The notes under the pieces were generated by a model that worked only from the letters and a program-made list of their open reading frames with translations, did no database searches and was not told the DNA's origin. Position numbers and translations under genes: made by a program. Shown here piece by piece: positions 1 to 6,071 of a DNA stretch of 6,359 nucleotides (the first letter of the stretch is position 1; each line of letters begins with the position of its first letter). Origin of the DNA: an uncultured Anaerotruncus sp. GTDB taxonomy: Bacteria > Bacillota > Clostridia > Oscillospirales > Ruminococcaceae. The DNA lies in contig CAJUJI010000153.1 of assembly GCA_910586875.1 (NCBI GenBank), forward strand, positions 1 through 6,359, given 5' to 3'.

Positions 1-77
1 GGGAGGCGCTGCTCCCCCTCCATGGGGTGCGCCGCGACGAGCGCGGGTGAGCCGTCAGGCGAGCAGCGAGGAGTTAT

Positions 78-106
78 AGGAGTTTCGGACGGGAGCCGAA
101 ACTCCT
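78..106 (+). other. Perfect 11-bp hairpin in the leader
   Basis: AGGAGTTTCGG at 78-88 is exactly complementary to 96-106, with a 7-nt loop at 89-95. The hairpin sequesters an AGGAG motif in its 5' arm. It is not followed by a T-run, so it does not look like an intrinsic terminator. It could be a leader structure of the downstream ABC-F mRNA or part of a dispersed palindromic repeat. The sequence alone does not decide between these. Confidence 0.5.
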
Positions 107-246
107 GCGCACCCTTTGGGGGTAAGCTATCTGCCTCATTCCAAAGGGCAGCTTAAATTACACAGGCGGGCCCTGCCAATCGTTAGGACGCTCTGCCTCG
201 CCAGGGGGTGCGCTCCTGGGGTAACCCGTCGAAAAATAAAGAAGAA

Positions 247-250
247 TAGG
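247..250 (+). promoter_or_regulatory. Ribosome binding site that favours the ABC-F start at 259
   Basis: AGGG lies 8 nt before the ATG at 259 but only 2 nt before the in-frame ATG at 253. Normal Shine-Dalgarno spacing therefore favours 259 as the start codon. Confidence 0.55.
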
Positions 251-258
251 GAATGAAT

Positions 259-2340
259 ATGGTTTTAACGTTAGAAAATATAACAAAATATTTTGCAGCC
301 AAAGCAATCTTGCTTGATGTCAACATCAAGGTAGAGCAGGGGGAGCGCATTGGCCTGGTCGGTGCGAATGGTGCGGGTAAATCTACCCTGCTGAACATCA
401 TCGATGGCTCGCTGGAACCGGATATGGGCAGGCGCAGTATCCCTGCCGGCCTACGCATCGGATTTTTGCGCCAGGACGGTGGCCTGGATAGCAGCCGTTC
501 GATTCAGCAGGAGCTGCGCACGGTATTTCAGCCGCTATTGGATGCACAGGCACTGCTGCGCCGCCTGCCAAATTTAATGGCCCAGTTCTCCGACCATCAG
601 GACCCCGAGTACCTGCGGCTAGCCGATCAATATGCGAAGGCTCTGGCCTTTTTTGAGGCGAACGACGGCTATCACATCGATGTGAAAATTCAAACGGTGC
701 TCAACGGTATGGGCTTTGCTGGGCGCGATATCAGCATGAGCTGCGCCAAGCTTTCCGGTGGCGAGCGCACCAGACTGGCGCTTGCAAAGCTGTTGCTACA
801 GGAGCCCGATCTGCTTATGCTCGATGAGCCGACCAATCACCTCGATTTTGCAACGCTGCATTGGTTGGAGGCCTATTTACAGGCCTACAAAAAGGCGGTG
901 ATCGTCGTTTCTCATGACCGCTTTTTCCTCGACCGCATCTGTGACCGCATTTGGGAGATCGCCGCAGTGCGCCTGCGCTCCTTCCGCGGCAACTACTCCC
1001 GTTATGTGCAGCTGCGCGATGCTGCATACCAGCGCGAGCTGCGGGAATATGAGGCGCAGCAGCAGGAAATTGCCAAGCTTAGCGACTATGTCGCCCGCAA
1101 CAAGGCGCGCGCTTCCACCGCAAATATGGCCAAGAGCCGTGAAAAGGCGCTGGAACGCCTTGAGGTGCGCCACGCCCCGCCGCCCCCTCGCCGTCCCATG
1201 CGGTTGCAGTTTCGCTATGAGCTGGAGCCCTCGCGGGAGCTGCTGCTGGTGGAAAATCTGTGCGCACGGCTGGGCAAGGACCCCACGCAGCTGGCCAATA
1301 TCTTTAGCGGCATCAGTTTTAGGGTGCAGCACGGCGAGCGGATTGCAATTGTCGGACCCAACGGGGTGGGCAAAAGTACCCTGCTGCGCGCGCTGGTGGG
1401 CGAGGTCTTTTGCGTGGAGGGACGCGTCAGGTGGGGCAGAAACGTGCGCATCGGCTATTTTGAGCAGGGAACCGAACGGGTGGATCCCTTCTGCTCGGTG
1501 CTCGAGACGATGTGGAACGCGGACCCCTACCGCCGAGAATGCGATGTGCGTAAGCAGCTCGCGGAGATCGGCTTTCCGGACGACCGGCCTCGGGTGCTGG
1601 TACAGACCCTCTCCGGCGGCGAGATGGCAAAGCTCAAGCTGTCGGTGCTGATGTGGCGCAACGCAAACGTACTGCTGCTCGACGAGCCAACCAACCACCT
1701 CGACCTGCCTACCCGTGAGGCGCTGGAGGAGGCGCTGCTGGAGTTTAACGGCACGGTGATTATGGTCTCGCACGACCGCTATCTGCTTTCGCGGGTCGCA
1801 ACCCGTGTCATCGAGATGCAGCCCGGCCGGTTGCTCGAATATCCGGGCGGTTATCCCGACTACGCTGCGCGCCGCTTGGAGCACAAGCCCCCTGAGAGCC
1901 CCTGTAACCCCCCGAACGAGCAGGCAGGGGAGAAGGACCGCAAAAGAGCTGCAAGCGATTCCAGACGCCATAGAACCCACCAGCAGCGCGCCCAGCAGGT
2001 GGCGGCGAAAAAACGGTTTATCGAGGTGGAACAGGAAATCTCGGATTTGGAACTGCAAATTGCCCAGATGCAGGAGAGCTTATGTACCCCCGAGGTGTCT
2101 ACCGATTATCTGGCGGTCAACCGGATCTGTGGCGAGCTCGAACAGCTGCGCCAGAAAATTTCTGATCTGACCGAGGAGTGGTGCGATCTGCTCGAGCTGG
2201 TCGAGCAGGACAATCCCGCCGGTTATCCGCAGGAGGAACCGGTCATTTTCAGCGTGAAGGGGAGACCTGAACCCCAGGATGCCCCTCAGCCCTCCAAAAT
2301 TGACCTGCAAGGCCAGCAACAGCATTTGGACGACAAATGA
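259..2340 (+). CDS. ABC-F family ATPase, YdiF-like ribosome-associated protein
   Basis: This is a 693-residue cytosolic ATPase with two fused nucleotide-binding domains and no membrane segment, the hallmark of ABC-F proteins, which bind the ribosomal E site and help stalled or antibiotic-blocked ribosomes. Counting from the Met at 259: Walker A GANGAGKST at 35-43, signature LSGGE at 165-169, Walker B ending in DEPTNHLD with catalytic Glu190, and switch SHDR near 218-221. The charged helical linker spans about 245-318 and ends in a proline run. The second domain has GPNGVGKST at 366-374, LSGGE at 451-455, catalytic Glu476 and SHDR at 504-507. A basic and glutamine-rich, probably coiled-coil tail follows (about 573-653). 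Both ATP sites look intact. The linker tip (ARNKARASTANMAKSREK) is short, as in housekeeping YdiF/Uup-type members rather than long-tip resistance proteins such as VgaA. A role in basal translation is therefore likelier than drug resistance, though resistance is not excluded. An in-frame ATG at 253 would add two residues. Confidence 0.95.
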   Translation: MVLTLENITKYFAAKAILLDVNIKVEQGERIGLVGANGAGKSTLLNIIDGSLEPDMGRRSIPAGLRIGFLRQDGGLDSSRSIQQELRTVFQPLLDAQALLRRLPNLMAQFSDHQDPEYLRLADQYAKALAFFEANDGYHIDVKIQTVLNGMGFAGRDISMSCAKLSGGERTRLALAKLLLQEPDLLMLDEPTNHLDFATLHWLEAYLQAYKKAVIVVSHDRFFLDRICDRIWEIAAVRLRSFRGNYSRYVQLRDAAYQRELREYEAQQQEIAKLSDYVARNKARASTANMAKSREKALERLEVRHAPPPPRRPMRLQFRYELEPSRELLLVENLCARLGKDPTQLANIFSGISFRVQHGERIAIVGPNGVGKSTLLRALVGEVFCVEGRVRWGRNVRIGYFEQGTERVDPFCSVLETMWNADPYRRECDVRKQLAEIGFPDDRPRVLVQTLSGGEMAKLKLSVLMWRNANVLLLDEPTNHLDLPTREALEEALLEFNGTVIMVSHDRYLLSRVATRVIEMQPGRLLEYPGGYPDYAARRLEHKPPESPCNPPNEQAGEKDRKRAASDSRRHRTHQQRAQQVAAKKRFIEVEQEISDLELQIAQMQESLCTPEVSTDYLAVNRICGELEQLRQKISDLTEEWCDLLELVEQDNPAGYPQEEPVIFSVKGRPEPQDAPQPSKIDLQGQQQHLDDK

Positions 2341-2426
2341 CCCTGTGGCGCGCAAGACCGCGTATAGACCCCGTAGAGCTCGCACAGCGATGCGATGAAA
2401 AAAGATCCCTGGTTGGGGGTCCAATA

Positions 2427-2434
2427 GAGAGGAG
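2427..2434 (+). promoter_or_regulatory. Ribosome binding site of the AEC transporter gene
   Basis: GAGAGGAG ends 7 nt before the ATG at 2442, a strong and well-spaced Shine-Dalgarno sequence. It settles the start over the upstream in-frame ATG at 2337, which overlaps the ABC-F stop codon as ATGA. A small hairpin (2404-2409 with 2416-2421, including one G-U pair) lies just before it. Confidence 0.75.
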
Positions 2435-2441
2435 CAAGAAA

Positions 2442-3404
2442 ATGAGTTTCTTTTTGATTACAGCAAAGGCGCTTGCAGAGCAGGTGCTGGTGATTCTGCT
2501 GTTGATGCTGCTGGGCATCTGCATCCGCAAGAAAGGGATGGTCTCGCTGGAGGCGGCGCGGATGTTCTGCAACGTCGTGCTGGTGGTGATCATCCCCGCG
2601 CTGCTGGTGCACACCTTTGAGGCCCAGGCGCATGACGCGAGCCTTGCACATATCCTGCTGGGGCTGGGGCTGGCGGTCTTCTTTCATCTGCTTGCAATTT
2701 TGGTCACCAAGCGGCTGTATGCTGCGCAGGATAACAAAACGGTGACCGAACGGCTGTTTGTTATCTGCTCGAACTGCGGCTTTATGGGCATTCCGCTGCT
2801 GATGGCGGCGGTCGGGGAACAGGCGCTGATCTATGCGGCGCTGTACATCGCGGTTTTTAATATTTACAACTGGTCGCACGCCGCGATGATGTTGCAGCGC
2901 TCCCGTTCGTTCGAGCTCAGGAAGGTGCTGCTCACCCCGGGGACGCTAGGGGCGCTGGTCGGGCTGGCGGTTTATGCGCTGCATCTGCGCTTTCCGTACG
3001 CGCTCTCGGAGGCGCTTTCGATGGTCAGCTCGATGAACACGCCGCTGCCCACGATGATTATGGGCATGTTCGTTGCAACCATCGACTGGAAGGCGGCGTT
3101 CGCAGATCTGCGGGTTTGGAAAACCGTGTTGCTGCGGCTGGTCGGGATGCCGCTTTTGTTTGTTGCAATTGTTTGGGCGGCACAGGTGCATCGCTGGTTC
3201 CCTGGCTCGAATGTTGTGGCGTTTATCCTCACCATCTGCGGCGGCTGCTCCGGTGCGATTAGTACAATCCTGCTGCCTGCGCGCTTCGGCGGCGGTGACG
3301 AGGCGTATGGGGGCACACTGGTGGCCGTTTCAAACGTGGTTGCGATCGCTGCAATTCCGCTGATGGCCAGCGTTGCAATGCTGGTTTTTCAGGTACATAC
3401 CTGA
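2442..3404 (+). CDS. AEC (auxin efflux carrier) family transporter
   Basis: This 320-residue integral membrane protein belongs to the AEC family (Mem_trans). Bacterial members are secondary carriers, several of them for malonate, malate or other small organic acids. The substrate here cannot be read from the sequence. Hydrophobic segments fall at about 8-28, 43-58, 68-88, 105-123, 128-146, 165-181, 198-213, 226-247, 257-279 and 292-316, close to the usual ten helices. Family hallmarks are SNCGFMGIPL at 110-119 in a broken helix, the NTPLPTMIMGM segment at about 199-209, and the glycine-rich ARFGGGDEAYGG loop at 280-291 before the last helix. The length is typical. The frame stays open back to an ATG at 2337, but the extra 35 residues are polar, do not resemble the family, and lack a ribosome binding site. 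The gene lies 101 nt after the ABC-F stop on the same strand, so co-transcription is likely. I see no clear rightward T-run terminator after it. Confidence 0.93.
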   Translation: MSFFLITAKALAEQVLVILLLMLLGICIRKKGMVSLEAARMFCNVVLVVIIPALLVHTFEAQAHDASLAHILLGLGLAVFFHLLAILVTKRLYAAQDNKTVTERLFVICSNCGFMGIPLLMAAVGEQALIYAALYIAVFNIYNWSHAAMMLQRSRSFELRKVLLTPGTLGALVGLAVYALHLRFPYALSEALSMVSSMNTPLPTMIMGMFVATIDWKAAFADLRVWKTVLLRLVGMPLLFVAIVWAAQVHRWFPGSNVVAFILTICGGCSGAISTILLPARFGGGDEAYGGTLVAVSNVVAIAAIPLMASVAMLVFQVHT

Positions 3405-3422
3405 GGGGTGTGCGGCTCAGAG

Positions 3423-3461
3423 AAAAAAAAGGCAGCGCCGCAAAAAGCTTTGCGGCGCTGC
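3423..3461 (-). terminator. Intrinsic terminator for leftward transcription (GLUG gene)
   Basis: A perfect 13-bp GC-rich stem (3432-3444 with 3449-3461) has a 4-nt loop. On the minus strand it is followed, after CC, by a run of eight T (the A-run at 3423-3430). This is a textbook intrinsic terminator for transcription arriving from the minus-strand gene that ends at 3713. On the plus strand the stem lacks a T-run, so it would terminate the AEC transcript poorly at best. Confidence 0.85.
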
Positions 3462-3480
3462 GGATGGGTTCTGTGGGAAA

Positions 3481-3674
3481 GGGGCTTTTTTTCTTGCAAA
3501 AAGCCCCCTCTTGCCGTCTTAAAAGACGGCAATTCACCCCCAAAATGCGCTTCTCAGGAAAAGACGCGTTTCGCCCAGCGCAGACAAAACCGGATGGTTT
3601 TGTCTGCGCTGCGGCGACCAAAGGCGCTGCCTTTGGAATCCGCGATTTTTTGAAAAAAATCGAGTAAAACTTTT
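3481..3674 (-). repeat. Element A: modular palindromic repeat, minus orientation
   Basis: This is a non-coding, hairpin-rich repeat related to 6072-6235, given here in element order on the minus strand. It starts with CAAAAGTTTT (3666-3675). A hairpin at 3643-3662 follows. Next comes a 26-nt block (3618-3643) that contains an 8-bp hairpin with a 3-nt loop. A perfect 16-bp hairpin (3576-3591 with 3596-3611) and an imperfect hairpin (about 3543-3571) lie beyond it. The TTGCCG...CGGCAA hairpin (3511-3532) sits next to the conserved GGGGTGAATTGCCG block. The last hairpin has a 10-bp stem (3481-3490 with 3498-3507). Small open frames across it on both strands arise from the palindromes and have no ribosome binding site. 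The element lies between the GLUG stop codon and its terminator, so it would form the 3' untranslated region of that mRNA. Confidence 0.75.
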
Positions 3675-3712
3675 GAAACCTTTGGGGGCTTTAAAATCTT
3701 TGAAATTGGGGG

Positions 3713-5851
3713 TTAGAGGGAGACTTGCCAGAGCGGGGGATTACCGCTAGCCGGTTCCGGCAGGGTTGGACGCTCTGGGATGGGTGGTTGCTCCTGCTCC
3801 TGTGGTGTAAACGGGGCTGCCGGTTGGATCTCGTACAGCTTGACAAGGTTTTCCCAGGTATAGAACACCTGGTTGGTAGGAATATCGTACATCCGCAGGC
3901 CGTTAATCAGCACCGTTTGGCCGCTGTGGTTGATGGACAGGGTCACGTCCTTGCCGTTGAGCTGGCGCAGGATGCCGGCCGGTAGATTTTGCAGGTTGCG
4001 GGTGCTAAAGCGCAGCACATCGCCCGGCTGCGCCTGACGGATGCTGCGTCCCAAATCGGTCCAGAAGTCCTCGGTATAGCCGATGGTGGAGGTTTTGCCG
4101 GTCGCGGTAGGGTTCTCCTGCTGCACGTCGACGGTGGCGCGCAGATGCTCTGGGATCTGGTTGGGCTGCTGCGAAACCGTGTTGACACCGCCCCAGGAGA
4201 GCTGCGGCAACATGCCGTCGGACACCCGCCAGGGCATACCTTCTTCGCCAAAGCCTGCCTCCAGGTAGCTGGCGGCGTAATTGACCTCTAGGCGGGTCAG
4301 CGGCATACCGTGCAGTGTGTCCGCGCCGGATTGTCCTTTGTTGGGCAGCTGGCCGTTGACGTAGGTGTATTCATAGGCGAAATTGCGCGTGAACGCCTCC
4401 GGCTGGCTGGTGCCGGAGATGGCCGCCGCCTGCTTGCCCCAGACCGCGCGGTTGAGCGCAAAGCTCTCCTGGATTTTGCCGCCGGTCAGGCTGCCGCACA
4501 GCCCGCCGCCGTAGCTGCCGCCGGTGACAACGCCGGTTGCATAGCAGCTTTTAATGCTGCCGCCCGCGTTCTGGACAGCGGTGATGCCGCCCGCACTCTG
4601 GTTGCCGGAAATTTCGCCGCAGGAATAACAGGCGGCGATCACCCCATTGCTGCCTGCACAGATGCCGCCTGCATAGCTGCCGGAGACGGCCGCGTCGGAG
4701 AAACAGCCGCGCAGGTCGTTCTGATTGAACGCTGCGATACCGCCGCAGGATACGCCGCCTTTGACGCTGCCGGTGAAGCCGCAGCCGTTGAGAACGCCCT
4801 GATTGCTGCCGCATAGCCCGCCGGCCGCATTGACGCCGGAGACCGCTGCGGAGGAGACGCAGTCTTGATAGATGGTGCCAAAATTGGTGCCGCAGATCGA
4901 GCCGGCACAGGAGCCTTGACCGGAGGCGTCCACCCTGCCGGAGAGGAATAGCCGCCGTACGGCGCCTTGTAAAGAGACGGTGCCGAACAAGCCGACCTGT
5001 GCCTCACGCTGGGCGTTGGTGATCTGAAGGGTGAGGGAGTGCCCGTTGCCGTCAAAGCTGCCGCTGAAGCTGGCGCAGAGCGGTTCACGCACCACCAGGC
5101 CGCTGCGGATGAGCTGATAGGCGGCATCTGGACGGCTGGCGATGGCCGTAAGCTGGCCCTCCTCGCTGAGCAAATAGGGATCTGCTGCCGAGCCGGTGCC
5201 GCCTGCAAAGGTGATGCGCGTCAGGGCGGTTTCATCCAGCGCGTTGTTGCCGGAAATCTGTAGGGCGCCCAGGTAAAGATTGCTGCCGTCCTGAACCACC
5301 ACCGAAAGGGTTTCGCCCTTTCTGCGCCAGAAGCCGAGGGAGCCGTGAATATCGGTGCTTTTGGAGGTGAGCGCTTCGCCGCCCTGCCGCTCGAGGGAAA
5401 GGGTGCTGCCGACCTGCACGGTATAGTGCTGGTTGGGGGTCAGACCGGAGAACCAGACGGGATACTGTGTGACAGCGACCTTGCCGGAGGCCGCATGGGT
5501 GATGCTGGGCGCGGAAACGTGAATGCCCTCGCTGATGCCGACGGTAGAGGAGGAAATAATCGGGTCGCCGCCGGTGTCAAGGTCCGCCTGGATGGAGATC
5601 GGCACGGTTGCTTTGCGGATGCGTACCGTGTGGCCGTTGGCCTGTCCCGTGATGATAAAGCTGCTGCCGGAGCGTTTGAGCTCCCCTTGGGGGGTCTGCT
5701 GTACTGCCTGGCTGCCGGTGATGAGCAGATCTCCCTGCGATTGGTCAAGCGTGACTGCGCCTGCTGCCGCCACAGAGAGGAGCAATATGCCGCCGAACAG
5801 TGTCAGGAGCGCTGCGGTAATGCAGAGTAGGAAGCGGATTGGTTTTTTCAT
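3713..5851 (-). CDS. Exported GLUG-repeat surface protein (predicted)
   Basis: This 712-residue protein has an N-terminal export signal: basic MKKPIR, then a hydrophobic run at about 7-31 with a possible cleavage site after AAAGA. The start is fixed by a near-ideal ribosome binding site. Residues 33-210 are rich in predicted beta strand and not recognised. FAGGTGSAADPYLL at 215-228 followed by FSGSFDGNGHSL at 262-273 and VGLFG at 286-290 is the usual lead-in to GLUG repeats. About six repeats of 25-28 residues cover roughly 300-470. EEGMPWRVSDGMLPQLSW (536-553) resembles the usual end cap. Residues 597-654 (WTDLGRSIRQAQPGDVLRFS through KDVTLSINHSGQTVLINGLR) match a small beta domain often seen at the C-terminus of clostridial surface proteins. 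A proline-rich tail (678-705) follows. There is no LPXTG-plus-membrane tail, lipobox or dockerin, so it is probably secreted, or membrane-held if the signal is not cleaved. Its function is unknown; adhesion or carbohydrate contact is only a guess. It is monocistronic in this window. Confidence 0.88.
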   Translation of the reverse strand: MKKPIRFLLCITAALLTLFGGILLLSVAAAGAVTLDQSQGDLLITGSQAVQQTPQGELKRSGSSFIITGQANGHTVRIRKATVPISIQADLDTGGDPIISSSTVGISEGIHVSAPSITHAASGKVAVTQYPVWFSGLTPNQHYTVQVGSTLSLERQGGEALTSKSTDIHGSLGFWRRKGETLSVVVQDGSNLYLGALQISGNNALDETALTRITFAGGTGSAADPYLLSEEGQLTAIASRPDAAYQLIRSGLVVREPLCASFSGSFDGNGHSLTLQITNAQREAQVGLFGTVSLQGAVRRLFLSGRVDASGQGSCAGSICGTNFGTIYQDCVSSAAVSGVNAAGGLCGSNQGVLNGCGFTGSVKGGVSCGGIAAFNQNDLRGCFSDAAVSGSYAGGICAGSNGVIAACYSCGEISGNQSAGGITAVQNAGGSIKSCYATGVVTGGSYGGGLCGSLTGGKIQESFALNRAVWGKQAAAISGTSQPEAFTRNFAYEYTYVNGQLPNKGQSGADTLHGMPLTRLEVNYAASYLEAGFGEEGMPWRVSDGMLPQLSWGGVNTVSQQPNQIPEHLRATVDVQQENPTATGKTSTIGYTEDFWTDLGRSIRQAQPGDVLRFSTRNLQNLPAGILRQLNGKDVTLSINHSGQTVLINGLRMYDIPTNQVFYTWENLVKLYEIQPAAPFTPQEQEQPPIPERPTLPEPASGNPPLWQVSL
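4442..4954 (-). repeat. Tandem GLUG-type repeats inside the exported protein
   Basis: Residues 300-470 contain about six imperfect repeats of 25-28 residues with the pattern strand-V.G-x(n)-GG(I/L)CG-x-N-x-G-x-(I/V/L)-x-x-C. Examples are AAGGLCGSNQGVLNGC at 342-357 and YAGGICAGSNGVIAAC at 393-408. Each repeat is expected to form one turn of a beta-solenoid. Cys331, 357, 383, 408 and 436 end successive repeats, spaced 26, 26, 25 and 28 residues apart. A second cysteine occupies the GG-x-C position in several repeats (320, 347, 398, 452). Twelve of the 14 cysteines of the protein lie at 315-452. Confidence 0.8.
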
Positions 5852-5855
5852 GACG

Positions 5856-5863
5856 TCACCTCC
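5856..5863 (-). promoter_or_regulatory. Ribosome binding site of the GLUG gene
   Basis: Read on the minus strand, GGAGGTGA ends 4 nt before the ATG at 5851, with the GGAGG core 7 nt away. It is fully complementary to the 16S anti-Shine-Dalgarno sequence and implies efficient translation. Confidence 0.85.
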
Positions 5864-5906
5864 GAAAATGTGTAGCCTGCTGCTGCGAAAAAACTACTTT
5901 TAATTC

Positions 5907-5935
5907 AGTGTAAATTTTTGCGCATTTTACTGCAA
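5907..5935 (-). promoter_or_regulatory. Weak candidate promoter for the GLUG gene
   Basis: On the minus strand TTGCAG (5930-5935) and TACACT (5907-5912) are separated by 17 nt and match the -35 and -10 consensus at 3 and 4 of 6 positions. The surrounding 5890-5970 is markedly AT-rich against the GC-rich neighbourhood, as expected for a promoter region. The match itself is poor. Confidence 0.2.
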
Positions 5936-5940
5936 AATTT
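5912..5940. promoter_or_regulatory. Imperfect inverted repeat in the AT-rich intergenic region
   Basis: AAATTTTTGC (5912-5921) and GCAAAATTT (5932-5940) form an inverted repeat around a 10-nt centre, with one extra T in the left arm. It overlaps the weak leftward promoter candidate and lies just upstream of the rightward extended -10 promoter. It could be an operator for a dimeric regulator or chance in AT-rich DNA. Confidence 0.3.
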
Positions 5941-5950
5941 TCTCAGTGGG

Positions 5951-5979
5951 TGTAAAAAGTTTTTTTCGTGTGCTATAAT
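5951..5979 (+). promoter_or_regulatory. Extended -10 promoter pointing right
   Basis: TGCTATAAT at 5971-5979 is a perfect extended -10 (TGn plus consensus TATAAT). The -35 at the ideal 17-nt spacing, TGTAAA at 5951-5956, matches only 3 of 6 positions, which an extended -10 tolerates. The predicted transcript starts near 5986 and runs into element B and the hairpin cluster. No clear gene with a ribosome binding site follows before the window ends. Confidence 0.6.
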
Positions 5980-6071
5980 GAGGATATTGCCTGCGGCATA
6001 GGGGAGTGCTTGCAGCAGTGGCATTTGTGATGGAGCACAAAGGTGAAATGGGGCCCGCGCACCAGCTCGAA

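Larger units (their letters stand above)
1..252 (+). other. GC-rich structured leader upstream of the ABC-F gene; no gene seen
   Basis: This stretch precedes the ABC-F gene and contains several self-complementary segments. The 8-mer CGCTGCTC at 7-14 is the reverse complement of 61-68. CCCC/GGGG at 15-18 and 24-27 can form a small inner hairpin. A perfect 11-bp hairpin lies at 78-106. CCCTTTGG at 112-119 pairs with 141-148, and TAAGCT at 123-128 pairs with 150-155. The last two pairings cannot form together, so alternative folds are possible. None of the hairpins is followed by a T-run, so I see no classic attenuator. No open frame here has a ribosome binding site before a start codon, and I see no convincing -10/-35 pair. 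Transcription may therefore start left of the window. Confidence 0.5.

Noticed and set aside
1..156. Open frame entering from the left edge, with ATG at 22, ending at TAA 154-156
   Set aside because: No ribosome binding site precedes ATG 22, the product has no recognisable features, and the frame runs through hairpin arms. It could be a leader peptide or a gene tail only if sequence to the left supports it.
877..2058. Minus-strand open frame of 393 codons
   Set aside because: It lies entirely antisense to the ABC-F gene, whose conserved motifs prove the plus strand codes. Its protein has no recognisable domain and it is a shadow of GC-rich codon usage.
2337..2441. Upstream ATG at 2337 as the AEC start, overlapping the ABC-F stop
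   Set aside because: The 35 extra residues are polar and unlike the family, whereas ATG 2442 has a strong ribosome binding site and starts just before the first membrane helix.
3423..3461. The 13-bp hairpin as a bidirectional terminator for the AEC gene
   Set aside because: On the plus strand the stem is followed by GGATGGG rather than a T-run, so rightward termination is not supported.
3408..3667. Two overlapping plus-strand open frames of 81 and 85 codons in the convergent gap
   Set aside because: They span the terminator hairpin and element A, have no ribosome binding site, and their products are translations of palindromes.
3734..3754. LPEPASG near the C-terminus of the GLUG protein as a sortase motif
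   Set aside because: It does not fit LPXTG, and neither a hydrophobic segment nor a basic tail follows it; the protein ends within ten residues.
4310..4816. Plus-strand open frame of 168 codons, alanine- and glycine-rich
   Set aside because: It is antisense to the GLUG repeats. Its low-complexity Ala/Gly composition mirrors the Gly- and Ser-rich repeats on the other strand.
5822..5851. Cys10 in the GLUG signal region as a lipoprotein cysteine
   Set aside because: The residues before it (FLLC) do not fit a lipobox and it lies at the start of the hydrophobic run, too early for lipoprotein signal peptidase.
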